In this document: positions 42,492-54,249 of the stretch, one piece after another
Layout of the letters: every line of letters starts with the position of its first letter
Position numbering within the stretch: position 1 is the stretch's first letter
Assembly: GCA_022925895.1 (NCBI GenBank)
Contig: JAKSYS010000305.1
Location: forward strand, 1 to 64,000
Length of the DNA stretch: 64,000 bases
From: Fragilaria crotonensis
Lineage: Eukaryota > Bacillariophyta > Fragilariophyceae > Fragilariales > Fragilariaceae
Direction of reading: 5' to 3'
Position numbers and translations under genes: made by a program
Notes under the pieces: generated by a model
Database searches by the model: none
The model's input: only the letters and a program-made list of their open reading frames with translations
What the model was told of the DNA's origin: nothing

Positions 42492-43212
42492 AATCTGTAC
42501 TTTCCAGGGGGGGCACCCTATCTCGCCACTGTTAAGGATATGTATCAGGTGCGTGTCCTCTACTCTCCCCACCCGTTGTCGTAAGCAAGACGATTCTGAC
42601 AAACCTGACACGCCAGATTTCTCAAAAATGGAGCGAGTTCGTCCCGCTTGTGCACCAGCAATATCCTCACTTGTTAGCCGAGATGTTCGCCTTCTGCATT
42701 GCTGCAGCACACCTCGAACTCAGGCATCAGCTTGTTGATTCACTGATGATCAGTGACACCGATTCCAGCGGAGAAGGATGGCCCCTGATTGATAAGATTC
42801 CAAAGGAAGAAATGTGTGATTTTGCTCGACATCCAGACCATGAGCACTTCCCTTTACCATCCGTCGTGCATATGTGTCAGCGATACTGCGTTGGTCTCGA
42901 TTGGTTCTTTGGAAAGCGTCGATTCCCCACAGATTTTTTTGAATGTGACAAGCCTTTGCTACAAGAACCACCTGGTGACTTGGCGACCGCATTTGACTTT
43001 AAAAGACCTCCAAACGCTCCCGTCCGCACTGCACTGACACCCAAAATCGCCAGTCGTGAAGCATTCATGGTGTGCTTCCTCACTCGGCAAGTTAATGACG
43101 CGCGGCGACCTTCTATAAACAGCAATCATGCTCTGGGAGAGCAAACTACAGCAAGTCCAAGAAGATGGTGGAATACTTTAGGCAGTACCACCCGGAGGGG
43201 GCATCGAAGTAG
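42492..43212 (+). pseudogene. 5'-truncated glycosyltransferase copy
   Basis: Second copy of the end of the gene at 27563-29184. It begins in the last ~20 codons of exon 1 (TGTACTTTCCAGG), keeps the intron and exon 2, and has an extra CG at about 43100 (GACGCGCGGCGACC against GACGCGGCGACC in copy 1), which shifts the last ~40 codons out of frame. The promoter, membrane anchor and D-x-D catalytic region are missing. Not functional. Confidence 0.9.
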
Positions 43213-43230
43213 CGATGTATATCTAGCCGC

Positions 43231-46028
43231 TCATACTGTTGCTATGCTGTGTTTACTATTGTGTGAGCGACCCATACATTCCATAGAAAAAGGCAAACTT
43301 CGGGGAACATCGAAGATATAAAAAAATGTAACGACACGTAACCTAAAGCCATAACAAACACCACAATCAAGTTACCTCCCAACCCTCTGTCGACCCATTG
43401 CCAGGAGGGTTGTCATCAGTTCGCGCACCTGTTGCAGGTCGGACATCACATCGCCTTGGATTGTATCGATTTCTTTCTTCACTCGATCCATTTCGTCTCT
43501 ATCAGAGGCCATCTCTCGTCTCAATTCTGCCTTCAGGGTCTTAATGCTAGTCTGGATTGCCTTCAGCTGTCCCAACTTTTGCTTTTCAAGATCAGAACGA
43601 GAAATCGCAGTCTCCTTCTGGACAAAAAGGTACTCGCGAATCTGGGGTGGCCAGAGGACGCCAGCCGTTACCAAACCTGCCACGATCCAAAGTGGGATCA
43701 CGAACAGAACTGCCGCACCTTGAAAGAAAAAGTAACACCAGAACTCAATGTTCTGAGGTTTGAGAGCAATATCATCGTAGAGATTCTGATCGAATAGTTG
43801 AACAATGCTCTTCCATCCTTGGCGGAATAGATCCTTCTTTTGCTTCGCATCAAGTATGTCCGACTCTTTACCAGCAGAATAGGGCCCCTCCTGAACCTGA
43901 GCGGGAGCCCCAAGGGCACCACCTGCTCGATCGACGCCCAGAAACTTCATTCGCTGACGTAAACCGTACGAAACTGCATCTGTCTCAGCAACGAAATCCA
44001 ATCGATTGCTCCAAAAAACAATCGAGGCGCGGTCGTTCTGGATGATTTCATACGAATCAGTTACAATGGCGATCAAGACGTTGGAGAGCAGAATCACAAC
44101 CAAGAATGCGTAGGCGACGTAGAGAATCTGAGCTGCCAACGAGGACTCATAGCGCGTCTCATCTGTTTGCCCCATCATCATCGTGTACACTTTCAGCAAG
44201 GATGATGCGAACGTACAATGCGGAAAGACACAAGCAGTTTCATCCTGAGGTATTTCACCCACTGGGCAGATATCGGTATCCGTGTAGACGATGAAGAACA
44301 TTTGTGCGAACGCCAACAAAATGACACCCACAGCCATTAAGAAGGCAGCGAGACGTTTCAAGACATAAAAAACACCCCCCACAAAGACAGCAAAATCGAC
44401 CAGTGTAGATTTGAGGAAATAAATCACAGCGCACCACAAGATACCTTTCGTAAAGGCCACACCGCTTCGGAAACTATCATCCGAAACAGCCCACGTCGTG
44501 TTGGTCATAAGGATAGAGTAGAAGTACACTAGGACAATGACTGCCATATCCAGCCAATTTGTTGGATCATAAAACCAACTCGAGACCGACCCGAGGGACC
44601 AAAGGGAGATAATCTGAACCAACTCACGGAGCAGGAAGTAAGTACCACCAATGAAAAGAATGATCAGCGGGACGACGGAGTCCGTTGGCTGGTTCAGGTA
44701 TCGTGCGTCGATGTTATCCCTAGTTGCAATCTCGAAGCAAATGATAATGAGCATTAGGAAATAGCCATCCATCATCAGGATTGCAGTGGGGAATCTCTGA
44801 ACAATCTTCTTGTTGAGAATGGTGCGCACATGAGGACTGACAACGGCAACGTCTTGCAACCAGTCAGGAAGATCCTGAAGGGCAGTCAGAAAGTCGGCGG
44901 AAGCTACAGGCTCGGCTGCTAGATACATTTTCAAGCACTCAGAAACGTTGCTTCGCTGGTCGGGTTCGTCCGCTTTGAATCCCCAATCCAAGCGCCAACA
45001 AGTGTAACGGCAAGTAACCATCGTGATCGCGCAAGTTGACGAGCCTCAGAACCAGCGTGCTGAAGCAGGAAATTAATAACGCCTGGCGAGGCATCTCGGT
45101 GGGCATTGACCATCGCCAAATGCATAGGAGTGCGTCCCTTGTTTTCCTTGGCAATCAGAGAGTCCGGATAGGCATCCTTGAGAACTTCCAACACCGCAGG
45201 ACTAACACCATATGCGCATGCGTAATGCATTGGGAGCATTCCGCCCACGTCTGGCAGTTCTGCCGCTCCAGAGTCGGCCAAGTAATCGCGCATGTTGGAC
45301 GCCATCGCCGCCGAGTTGTCGGCACGTTGGGTTAAGTAGAAATGAAGTGGCGTACGATTCTGAGAATCCTGTTTGGTTTTTCCTGCGGGGTAGGCATCCG
45401 TCAGAAGCTTCAAGACATCCTTGCTGGCACCGTTGGCACAAGCGTGGTGCAAAGGCAACCAACCGTGGGTGTCGGTCCAAGTGACGGTTTCTGGAGCAAA
45501 CTGCAAGAGTGCCTGCACGATATCCTCAGGAGGGTTCGCAAGCTTGCAGACATTGTGCAAGGGGGTGGCATCGTAGTTGCCACGGACAGTCGCGGCAGCT
45601 TGGCGTACATCTGGGTCTTGGTGTGCCCAGAGCCACTTCCGAATGCGGTCCCAAGTCTGTTCGACGAGGGCCTTGCGCTGATTCGCCTCAGCCGCAGTCA
45701 GCTGGCGATTTTCGTTTGGACGAGGCGTGCCCTCCTCGATTATAACAAAGAGACGTGTATGCCCCAAATCAGACTCATCTGAAGCTTCAGAATCGTTGTC
45801 CTCGTTGTCGTCTCGCGAGATATTGTATTCATACCCTAGTGGAGCGTTGCGATCACCGACAAAGGAATCCCGGACTTCATTCCGAGCGTAATTTACGTCC
45901 GTGTGATGCTGTTGATACGAAGACATTCCGGAATCGCCACCAGCGGGCGGTCTCACTTCAGTTCTAGCTTCAAGTCCAAACGAACCCTGGCGAGATATTC
46001 GTCTATTCACTTCGTCGTTATCGGTCAT
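43231..46028 (-). pseudogene. Ankyrin-channel copy with three frameshifts
   Basis: Second copy of the gene at 29203-32001, ATG at 46028. An extra C at about 45046 (GAGCCTCAG against GAGCTCAG) and loss of two bases at about 44983 (ATCCCCAATCC against ATCCCCTCAATCC) break the frame within the last ankyrin repeat. An extra G at about 43408 (GGAGGGTTG against GGAGGTTG) replaces the last membrane segment, ending that frame at 43372. Outside these sites the protein differs from copy 1 at only a few positions (YLDQP to YLNQP; ICPMGEIPP to ICPVGEIPQ; LGGDRA to LGVDRA), so the duplication is young. Probably a pseudogene; a truncated ankyrin-only protein is conceivable. Confidence 0.9.
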
Positions 46029-46294
46029 AAACGTCGCGTTTGACCGTGTTTTGCACTTAGCAGACAATCTGGTCGCAGATCAGGATGAAGCGCACAAGGA
46101 TCGCTCTTCTGTCTTCTTGGTTTACTCCGAGTGGTGACGAGGCCTAAATTGGCAAATGTGTCAGTGAATGCTACTGTGTGTAGCAAGCAGCGAGAGTCTA
46201 TTTGCACTACCCTCTCCAAGAGATAGATAGCAGAGAGAGCAGTCACTGATCAGTTCCGCAAGTTCAAGCCTGTTTTGACTCTTCACAGAACTGG

Positions 46295-48703
46295 AGTTGA
46301 GTGCGAGTCTTGAAATCCTTCTTATGCTTAACTCCTACACCTTTGGATGTTTTCCCGGAGCAATTCTCTATCGTGAAGTGGAGAACGTTTGCCCTTTCTT
46401 GTCGGGTTGTAAGTTGTAATGTTGTAATCAATCCCTCGAAGGCCGACACTTCACGAGTGAAACGAACTCGTACACTGTGATGCAGAGACTGGGAGCGACT
46501 CCGTAGTTTCTATCGTAGCCGTACTTGCATCTTGCATCAGGGGCATTTTTACAGTGTACTCCGAGACTCCGAGTACTACAGTACTACCGGTAGAGTACAT
46601 GGTTTGTACTTTGTACTTCGTACTTTGTATAAAAAAGTACAATACTGTCATCTCGAAGTACTCTACTCTACTAGAGTGTACTCGGAGTATGTAATAGGCG
46701 ACAGGCGGTACAAGTATGGCTGGTTTCATCCTGAGCCTGCATATCGTTGAATCACGTAGACTCAGTAATAAAAAAATTTAGTTGAAGCCAACTTCCACGG
46801 CTTTTTGCTCATCAGAACAGAAGCAACAGCAGCATTGAACCACACCGAGGGGACCTCTGTCTCATTGGTGTGTTCTTACGAGAACGCATTGCAGGAATGA
46901 ATTCATGTACTAAGAGAGCCCATCGACATCGATAGCAGTCGGGTGGGTCTTACTAGTGGTGATATGCCCGGCTATCACCGTTCCATACGTGGTATCAAGT
47001 GGTTGTGGCATCATATCCTTCCTTGTTCTTGCTCATGCCGTTGCAAAGAGAGAAGTTCACCGATGATTCCTACAACTTAGACTCGATCGTTCAAATGGAC
47101 TAGTCTGAGCGTCGGTATTTGTTCCTCATCCTGGCGGCAAACCGCAACGAAGAAGTACTAGTTTGATTTGTATCTTAGGTGGTATCCCTGGGAAGGATGT
47201 GTCGGCTTCAACAATAACAATCAAATCAGCTCCATTCATGAATTAGGAAGGCATTCTGTTGAATACGCTTGACCGGTTTGTAAATTCGAAATGAAGATCT
47301 TGTGGAGGAAAAAACGTCCAGCAGAAGAATCGGTCTATGTTGTTGTGCTTGGTGTCATGCGGAAAGTATTCGTCTTTTCCCTTAACACGAAGGCACGAGT
47401 TTAGGATGGAGGCATAAGTTAAAGGATGACAACTGAGCTGATAAAGAATTGGAGGAACAGATCAATCTTCACAGGCATGGTCAGTTTCCAGTGCTTGCTT
47501 CAGAATATCCAATTTGCTCACGCTGGTGCAATTACATTAGCCAAGGATTGACGAGGAATCAGTTTTGGCAGATAGCAGCGCTTCCAACTGAAGCGAATCT
47601 TGTGCCCAAAGAAAGCGCAGGAGGAGCCATTGATACACTGAAAGGTTACCATTTGACGAGAGGGTTTAGCCTATTTTGAAACTGGGTGTGTTGTTATCTG
47701 GATTGATTGTCGGTGCAACAAGATTTGACGGCAAGTCTGGCGGGGTGAAAAGGCACGCTTCTGATTTGACAATGCAGTTCATGGACTTAGCCACAATTTT
47801 GAGACTGATGGTTCTCCTATGTAGTCTAAAGGACGTCATTACTAAACTTACGATCTTAAATGCAAAGCAAATAAAAGATGTGTCACTAGTCTCGGGATTT
47901 GGCTGATTGCCGACAAATCTAGTCACACGTACAGGTTCTTGTTGATGTTCCAATGCCTCAAATCCCAAGTAGTGTCAAGATACTTTCCCAGCTAAGACAT
48001 ATGTAACTGTTACTACGTCGTTGTTGGAACACCATGAGTAGAGATGCTGGTCATGCTGCCTCTAGCGGCGGAATAATGCTGAAGGAGGGACACTCCTGGA
48101 CCTACTATTAACAATTTGAAGGTCATCATTCTAGATATGCCTAGATACAAGACTAGAAAAGGTACCAAATTTAAATCAATCAAAGCACTTAGTTACTGCT
48201 GTTCGCACCCAGAAGTCCTACGTTAACGTCGATAAAGGTTCGTTTGAGATAGACCCCGGAAATATCCCTGTACCTTCTTCATTTTTGCTTAACTGCCGAC
48301 CCTCGCAAGCCAAACAATCTCCTCCAGTCCATAATTAAGCTGAATGCAGCAAAAGGGTCGGCAGTTTCGATGTGGAAGTTGGTCAGGATGTTGTTATTCC
48401 ATCATGGTCGGCAAATTGGTTTTGTGTGTGGGACAAATCGTGTTGTTTGGAAGCGCGAGGATGCCGGACCCGGTGGTAGTACATGACGCCAGCAAAATTT
48501 ATACTGCGCCTACAGACTACAGAGCTTGCACGATATGTAAGAAAACGATGAAACCAGCCATACTCTGTGACATAGTGGGCGGTATGCGCGCGTACTCGAG
48601 TACGCGGGTGTCCACGATTTGCAACAAATATGCCAGCAGAGATCATCTTGTTCTTGGAGTACGCAGTACGCATACATTGTATGCATACATTTATTCCTTT
48701 GTG
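46295..48703. other. Intergenic / unassigned
   Basis: GTAC-rich at 46550-46690, including TACTACCGGTAGAG. Open frames at 47449-47679 and 47676-47906 are short and lack recognisable motifs; they might be shreds of a retroelement but I cannot support this. No gene called. Confidence 0.5.
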
Positions 48704-48718
48704 CCACCGAAGTGGTAT
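48704..48718 (+). repeat. Left attachment-site repeat of the Crypton
   Basis: CCACCGAAGTGGTAT. Its core CCAC-CGAA-GTGG is a perfect 4+4 inverted repeat with CGAA spacer, followed by TTTTCCA on the element side. Confidence 0.75.
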
Positions 48719-49133
48719 TTTCCATTCTGGTCAGTATGTATGTACAGGAGGGGTCTGTAGACCCTTGTCGATACTGTGCTTCTGCTTACAGGATTGTTCA
48801 AGGTTGTCCCAGTTATTTTTGCTACCCTGGTGGCACGTAGGGTGGCAAATTTTTTACGTGAACGGTGCGTTGTTTTGCCACTCGATCCGTGTTTTTGCCA
48901 CTCGAATTAGTCGATCGTCGATTACTGGCCTCCCATGAGAAAAAATGGGTGTGCAGTCTGCATTACACTATGTTGTCAAAGCAGATCAGTGCTGGTTCTG
49001 CAACCCATGTTACAACGTATTCTCATTTTGCCACCCAAAGGACTTGCTGCGACTTTCCAATATTGTTGTTTTGCCACCGAACGATTCTCAATTAATACTT
49101 CTATACATTCAAGTATCTATTACGTTGTCTTTC

Positions 49134-51144
49134 ATGCCGCCTCCTTGTTATCTTCGCACTAAGAAAGAAAAGATCTACTATCGCTACCTTGTTTGCTTCA
49201 TGACCTTTAAGGACAACACGGATTACGACAAGGATTCTAATATTGTTGAATTCACACAAGAACAACTTCTAGCAATCACTCCGGATGACTTGAAGCGATG
49301 GATGTGTGTGACAGCATACGGAGGGCCGATCCAGGTCCGACGATCGGCCAACCCATGCACGATCAGTTTCCTTGAAAATGCAAAGAAGGCAATATCTTTC
49401 TTCATGCCGAGAAAACAGCCGTGGGATGATCCAAGCATGGTTGGAAATCCAACAAGATCTATTGCAGTTAATGGTTTGATTCGAAGTATTCGGAGGCATG
49501 AGGTAAGGGGCGAGGGAGTACCAAGCAGTGCTAAACGAGCTGTAACAAAAGCAGAGTTCGAGCAGGCCATGAACCAACTCAACTCATTTGATGACATCCA
49601 CCGAAAGTACATGATTCCAGCGGCTTGTAAATTCCAATTTGCTATGATTGGGCGTGTTGATGATGTGTGCCATTTTAAGGAGGTTGATTTGAATGTCAAT
49701 CCCCTTCTTCCCTCATCCAGTCTGGTCGCTCGTATCCGCTGGTCAAAGAATGTAATGGAAGAACGCAACTCCCCAAGACAGATGATATTTGGAAGCATGG
49801 ACACTTCTTCTTTCACTCGGCATCTACCTGGAGGTATGGTGTGAAGCTGGGGATGGTCTTGGAAGTCCATACCTGTTTGGTCGTAGCGATGATCCAGACA
49901 GAAACAAAGCATTTATAGCCAACAAGTTGAAGCGCCACATTTGGGATGCAACCAACGATGCGGGTAACTCAATGTTGGAAGCGAGCAATCTACTCGGGAC
50001 ACACAGTTTACGAAAGTTCTCAACATCGTACGCAATGCGGAATGGTTGTCCGAAAGATTATGTTGCAGCTCGAGGCCGCTGGAGGAAGAAACAGGTTGTA
50101 GATCGTTACATCGACATCGAACTTCCTTACCCAGATGCAAAGGTGGCATCGGTTCTTGCAGTTGGAGGGCCCATGAAATATGTTGTGAAAAACGGCAGCG
50201 GTGTTCTGGACAATTGGTTGTTGACCCAAGTAGTGCCTCACTTGTCTCGATCGGTGACCTTGAGTCAGCAAGTTGCTTTAGTGTTGGCTCCACCCGTCCT
50301 TTGGGCTGCATTTGAAGAATCGATGGAACTCTACATGCCAGTTAACCTTAGGAATCGCATTCAAGCTGCCTACAATGCACTTGAGAATCGATTGCCTGTG
50401 GGACAGAATCCTGTTCAGCGGATTCCGATTATTGTGACTGGCCATGACGACCAGGTTTTAATCACAGAGGTCTTCCCCGAAGAGGACGTTGATCGCCTTA
50501 ATGGACGAGTTAGGAACTTAGCAACAAATATTGGGGGAGGCGGTGGTCGTGACGACTTGTTGAGAGCAGTGCATGCTCAGGTTGGCATCCAGAGGCGCGA
50601 AGGGCATGCCAGGGGCGAAGCACTCATAGGAAGGCTTGATCGCCTCAGTGAATACGTTTCACAGATGGATCAACGGCACACCCAACAAATGAACACCCTT
50701 CGTCGATCTGTCCATCGGGTTGCACTTCAACCTGTGCAACGTCCTCGTGTTGATGAGGATGGTGGGTTTGATGGAGGACAGCAGGATGCAGGAGAGGCAA
50801 ATGCAAGGGAGAATGCGACATTGATTAAAAACCCGAGGTCACTCCACCTGCTCTGGCAAGAATACGAATTTGGTATCGGAGGGCGAAAGCCTGCCAAAAA
50901 TTTCAATGCCATTGAGCGGGGTAGGGTGAAATATGCCTACTACCGACGAAAGATTGCATGGGAAATGATTGCAGGGCTTGTTCGTGGAGGTCACACAGCC
51001 CAAGTTGCAATCGACATGATTTACGAAATCTATGGTGCATCAACTGGGGTGACAACAATTCTAAGAACAATGCGACACGACATGGCAGCTGGACGAGTGC
51101 ATGCATCCCAGTCTTTGTGTCTAGATGTAGAGTTTGCAAATTAG
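49134..51144 (+). pseudogene. Crypton tyrosine recombinase with GCR1_C domain, one frame break
   Basis: ATG 49134 (the frame is open further upstream). N-terminal SAM-like core-binding part: EFTQEQLLAITPDDLKRWMC, FFMPRKQPWDD. Catalytic domain: Arg in FAMIGRVDDVCHFKEVDL, basic strand LVARIRWSKNV, then H-x-x-R in LLGTHSLRKFSTSYAMR, RGRWRKKQVVDRYID with the Trp and the nucleophile Tyr. The C-terminal ~85 residues match GCR1_C: SLHLLWQEYEFGIGGRKPAK, FNAIERGRVKYAYYRRKIAW. Around 49790-49810 the protein passes from the frame ending MDTSSF to the next (+1), starting SLGIYLEVWCEAGDG. No GT-AG pair fits well, so it is a frameshift. Everything else is open, so this is a recently disabled copy or an assembly indel. 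Function: site-specific integration and excision. Confidence 0.85.
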
Positions 51145-52590
51145 AGGCTGTCACAACAAGCATAGCAAAATGAATGCGATTAAATTTACTTCATGTTATT
51201 GGTCTAGATGCTGTTGCATCACTGTTGAGGACGAGTCATACTTGATTTCTGATACTCACTAGTCAATGCTGAGACTTGCATGATCACAAGGCGACAGTAT
51301 TGTGTAGGAACCACCAGATCAGCAGTTCCCAGTGCCTGAGACAACAGTGAGCTACTAATCACAAGTTGCAAATCATTGGACATGAGGTGCAAAATGGGAG
51401 CGTGATTTGTCTCTCGCACCTCAATCATATTGGCATCTACTACTAGGGCAATGTCTAGACGCAGCAGCCAGCCAGCATCAGTTCCAAGAATTTGTCATTG
51501 CACCATCCGGTTCTGATTTCGCACAGTGTCTGCCTTGGATTGTGTATTGCATGTCCACATCGAATAATGCAAGGATGTTTATGTGTGATATGGCTGCGGT
51601 TCGTAAGGCTCAAGAACTGAGTAGACACTGCGAGACTTAATGTGCACATTCGATGTTTTAATGCGACCACCACCGCGGTGTAATGAAAAATAATGTGTTC
51701 GGACATCATAAATTCTTGTGCTCAATTTGGACTGGTTACTGTGAGAGTGCGAGACCGTGAAAGTGTGAGAAATAAGCCAGCATGGCAAGACAAGCACAAT
51801 TAAGAATGCTTCGACCAATATTCGAACTTCATGTACCAACAATTGTACCAACACTTGTACCAACAATTGTACCAACAATTAATGAGGAGTAGTACTCCAA
51901 CACTCCGAGTACTCACCAATCTGATCTGGTGGCTGGTGGTCCAAGGAAAGCATCAAAAACTTCGATTCCCTGGATCACGTCTGCATCATCTTCCGGAAAT
52001 TTAAGCTTTTAACAGCAGTACTTCGAGTACTGCTACGGGTTGTCATCGTAAAACAGCGGATGCCTGTTGATGCACACGTTCTCAAAGAGATGAATAATGC
52101 CAGTCTCTCGTATATGTCGGTGTGAAGGAGGTCTTCGCGGACATGTACAATGTACAATAAAAGATTTTGTGGGCCAAACTTGACTTGGCAGCCATGAATG
52201 ATACATGTACATGCTCGGAGCTCTGAGTATGCTCCGAGTCTTCGAGTACACCTACGCAAGGCCGTAGCCAGCACGCGGAGTACGAGTACTTGTGGAATGG
52301 TTTCCCGCGTTTGCTTTTACGTGTACGACGTATGGTAGTAGAGAATGGCTTTGTGCGTTTGTTGTTTGTTGCTGTTGCTCCAACGCGCACCCCAAAATCA
52401 AAAATTACTGTCAGACAAGGAAGTGACTAGTAACGTACACTTCGTACTTAATTGTACATCATGTACATTTAATAGTAGGTCTCCTCGGTGGCAAAAATCT
52501 GAGCACAAAATGAAGATACTGGCACAATTACTGGTTCGTCCCTGCTCCATTATGTGTTTTTCAGTGTACTAGAGTATTATCTGGAAAATA
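51145..52590. other. Non-coding 3' part of the Crypton
   Basis: About 1.45 kb without a supported gene. Holds four 12-bp units GTACCAACAATT/GTACCAACACTT at 51833-51880 and GTAC words at 51900-52270. Confidence 0.55.
51833..51880. repeat. 12-bp tandem repeat, four units
   Basis: GTACCAACAATT three times and GTACCAACACTT once, head to tail. Confidence 0.9.
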
Positions 52591-52605
52591 CCACCGAAGT
52601 GGTAT
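52591..52605 (+). repeat. Right attachment-site repeat of the Crypton
   Basis: Second copy of CCACCGAAGTGGTAT, preceded by TGGAAAATA on the element side and followed by AAATGC in the host. Confidence 0.75.
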
Positions 52606-53999
52606 AAATGCATAGATTCTTGAAGAGGCGAGAAAATTAATACGGTAGTACTGTATAATATGTGGAAGGTAGATTTGTGTAGCTAGTACAGTACCGGGAT
52701 CGGAATGATATCAAAATGCAACGTACGCGCATGCAGAATTGGATATTCTGATCCCAATTTGCTTCAATTTGGCACTGGCGTCACTCGTACCATCCGTAGG
52801 ATGTGTACCAAAAAGAGTAACAAGTACCGTCGATACTACTTGGAGTATAATTGATGATACGTTGGTGCCGCGAAACCTCAAAATTGCCATGAGAGGTCAG
52901 AGCGTACGATCTTTGGCAGTTTAATGCTGTGATAGCTACTGTGCATGATTCACGCCACAGCGTCAGCAAACGCAGCAGAGGTCTGGTACATTTGCGGAAT
53001 GTGGGTCTAGAGGAGTGATGGATTTCTTGCATTTTTGACCGAAAGCGATCTTCGGCTTCCAGCTGTTGTCCCACAAGGTGGTCCAGAATCATTCGATATG
53101 ATATGCGGTAGAGAGTGACGAGCGCAATTTTGAGGTTTGTGATCAAATACTATTTTGAACTCTGATTTTCTTCATTCCTCAGGGACGGGTGGTCTATTGC
53201 CAGAAAAGCTACGATCCCGACTACTGGCTTGCCTGCCTGAACCACATTTACATGCTGCTGTTTGATGGTTACTACCTGCTGCTCTGGGCAACCTCTACTA
53301 CTACTATAACATGGGAAGTGCCGGGTACAACTTGACTTGTTGGGGATCACCGAAATTGTTCGCCAAAGATGGCTTTCATTATAAATGCTGGTGAGTTCGA
53401 AGCTTGCTACCTTGTACTTGTTTGCGAGGACGGGTCATAAGCACTTGCAATGCTCAAGGATGGGAACGAAGTCGAAAGGGTGTGTTGTCGACACGATTGG
53501 AGTCTTGAGTTGCGGTCCCGATCGTTTCTTTTCATTGGATGGAGAAGACTGCCATTGTCGCATATTTGTTGAGGCGCTATACGAGTCTCCCTACTGTCCT
53601 CAACTTGCCAGGGCAGAGATCCCAGAGGGCAATCAACGTGATCTACAGTCGGAACTATGATCCACAGGCAAATATGACTGGCATTATAAAAAGGCTTTAG
53701 CTCTTCAGATTGAATTGTCTACAATGTTTAAGTTGATAAGATCTGAAGGGTTTGTTCGGACTTGATCGTTTTCCCCCTTTCCGCGACATGTCATGGGAGC
53801 TTGGAGTACAGATGTGATAACTGTACGTAGTCTCTTAGTATGGTTTTCACATACGTTAGCCTTCACGTTGGACGCCGTATTCGGTGGTATGCTTTGATGC
53901 ATGAAATCCGGATACATTCGTAGTACCAGGTCTATTGTGCTATTGTCTATTATTTTTTATTTTACGTGTCTAAACAGATGTTCTCGCGGATCATACAGA
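52606..53999. other. Intergenic / unassigned
   Basis: Scattered short frames (52739-52924, 53385-53660) without family features. The stretch 53160-53660 has coding-like composition in pieces but breaks repeatedly; it may be a very old gene relic. CATACAGA at 53992-53999 is the target duplication of the next element. Confidence 0.45.
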
Positions 54000-54249
54000 C
54001 AGGGTTTGACAGTACATAGTACAATAGTGTACTATTAGTAGTTAGTACGTACAATCTACTAATAGTATCTGCACTAATCTGGGACCGGGAGGATAATGTA
54101 CTGTTAGTCTACTTACTAATTTGGGAGATCGACCTTAGTGTACTATTAGTACAAAACGACGGTACAGTACTCAGTAGCATGGTACACTAGTAGAGTTAAT
54201 TGCAGTACTCGGAGTTATGCGGCAAGGCCTTGGCAGGTTAAGTCAAGAG

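Larger units (their letters stand above)
42492..46294. repeat. Duplicated block, copy 2 (contains MULE empty site)
   Basis: Nearly identical to 28466-32241 plus 39318-39343. The left border is inside a copia relic; the right border is after CTTCACAGAACTGG at about 46294. At 46258-46267 the sequence CAAGTTCAAG occurs once and runs directly into CCTGTTTTGACTC, the uninterrupted form of the MULE insertion site. Confidence 0.92.
48704..52605 (+). mobile_element. Crypton (tyrosine-recombinase DNA transposon)
   Basis: Bounded by the 15-bp direct repeat CCACCGAAGTGGTAT at 48704-48718 and 52591-52605. Just inside, the ends are inverse of each other: TATTTTCCA (48716-48724) and TGGAAAATA (52582-52590). 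Element plus one repeat is 3887 bp. It encodes a tyrosine recombinase with a GCR1_C-type C-terminus and has no DDE transposase, which defines a Crypton. A copy of TTTTGCCACCGA lies near each end in opposite orientation (49069-49080; complement 52485-52496). Such elements move through a circle and recombine at a short identical core, so the direct repeats are best read as attL/attR cores. Confidence 0.82.
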
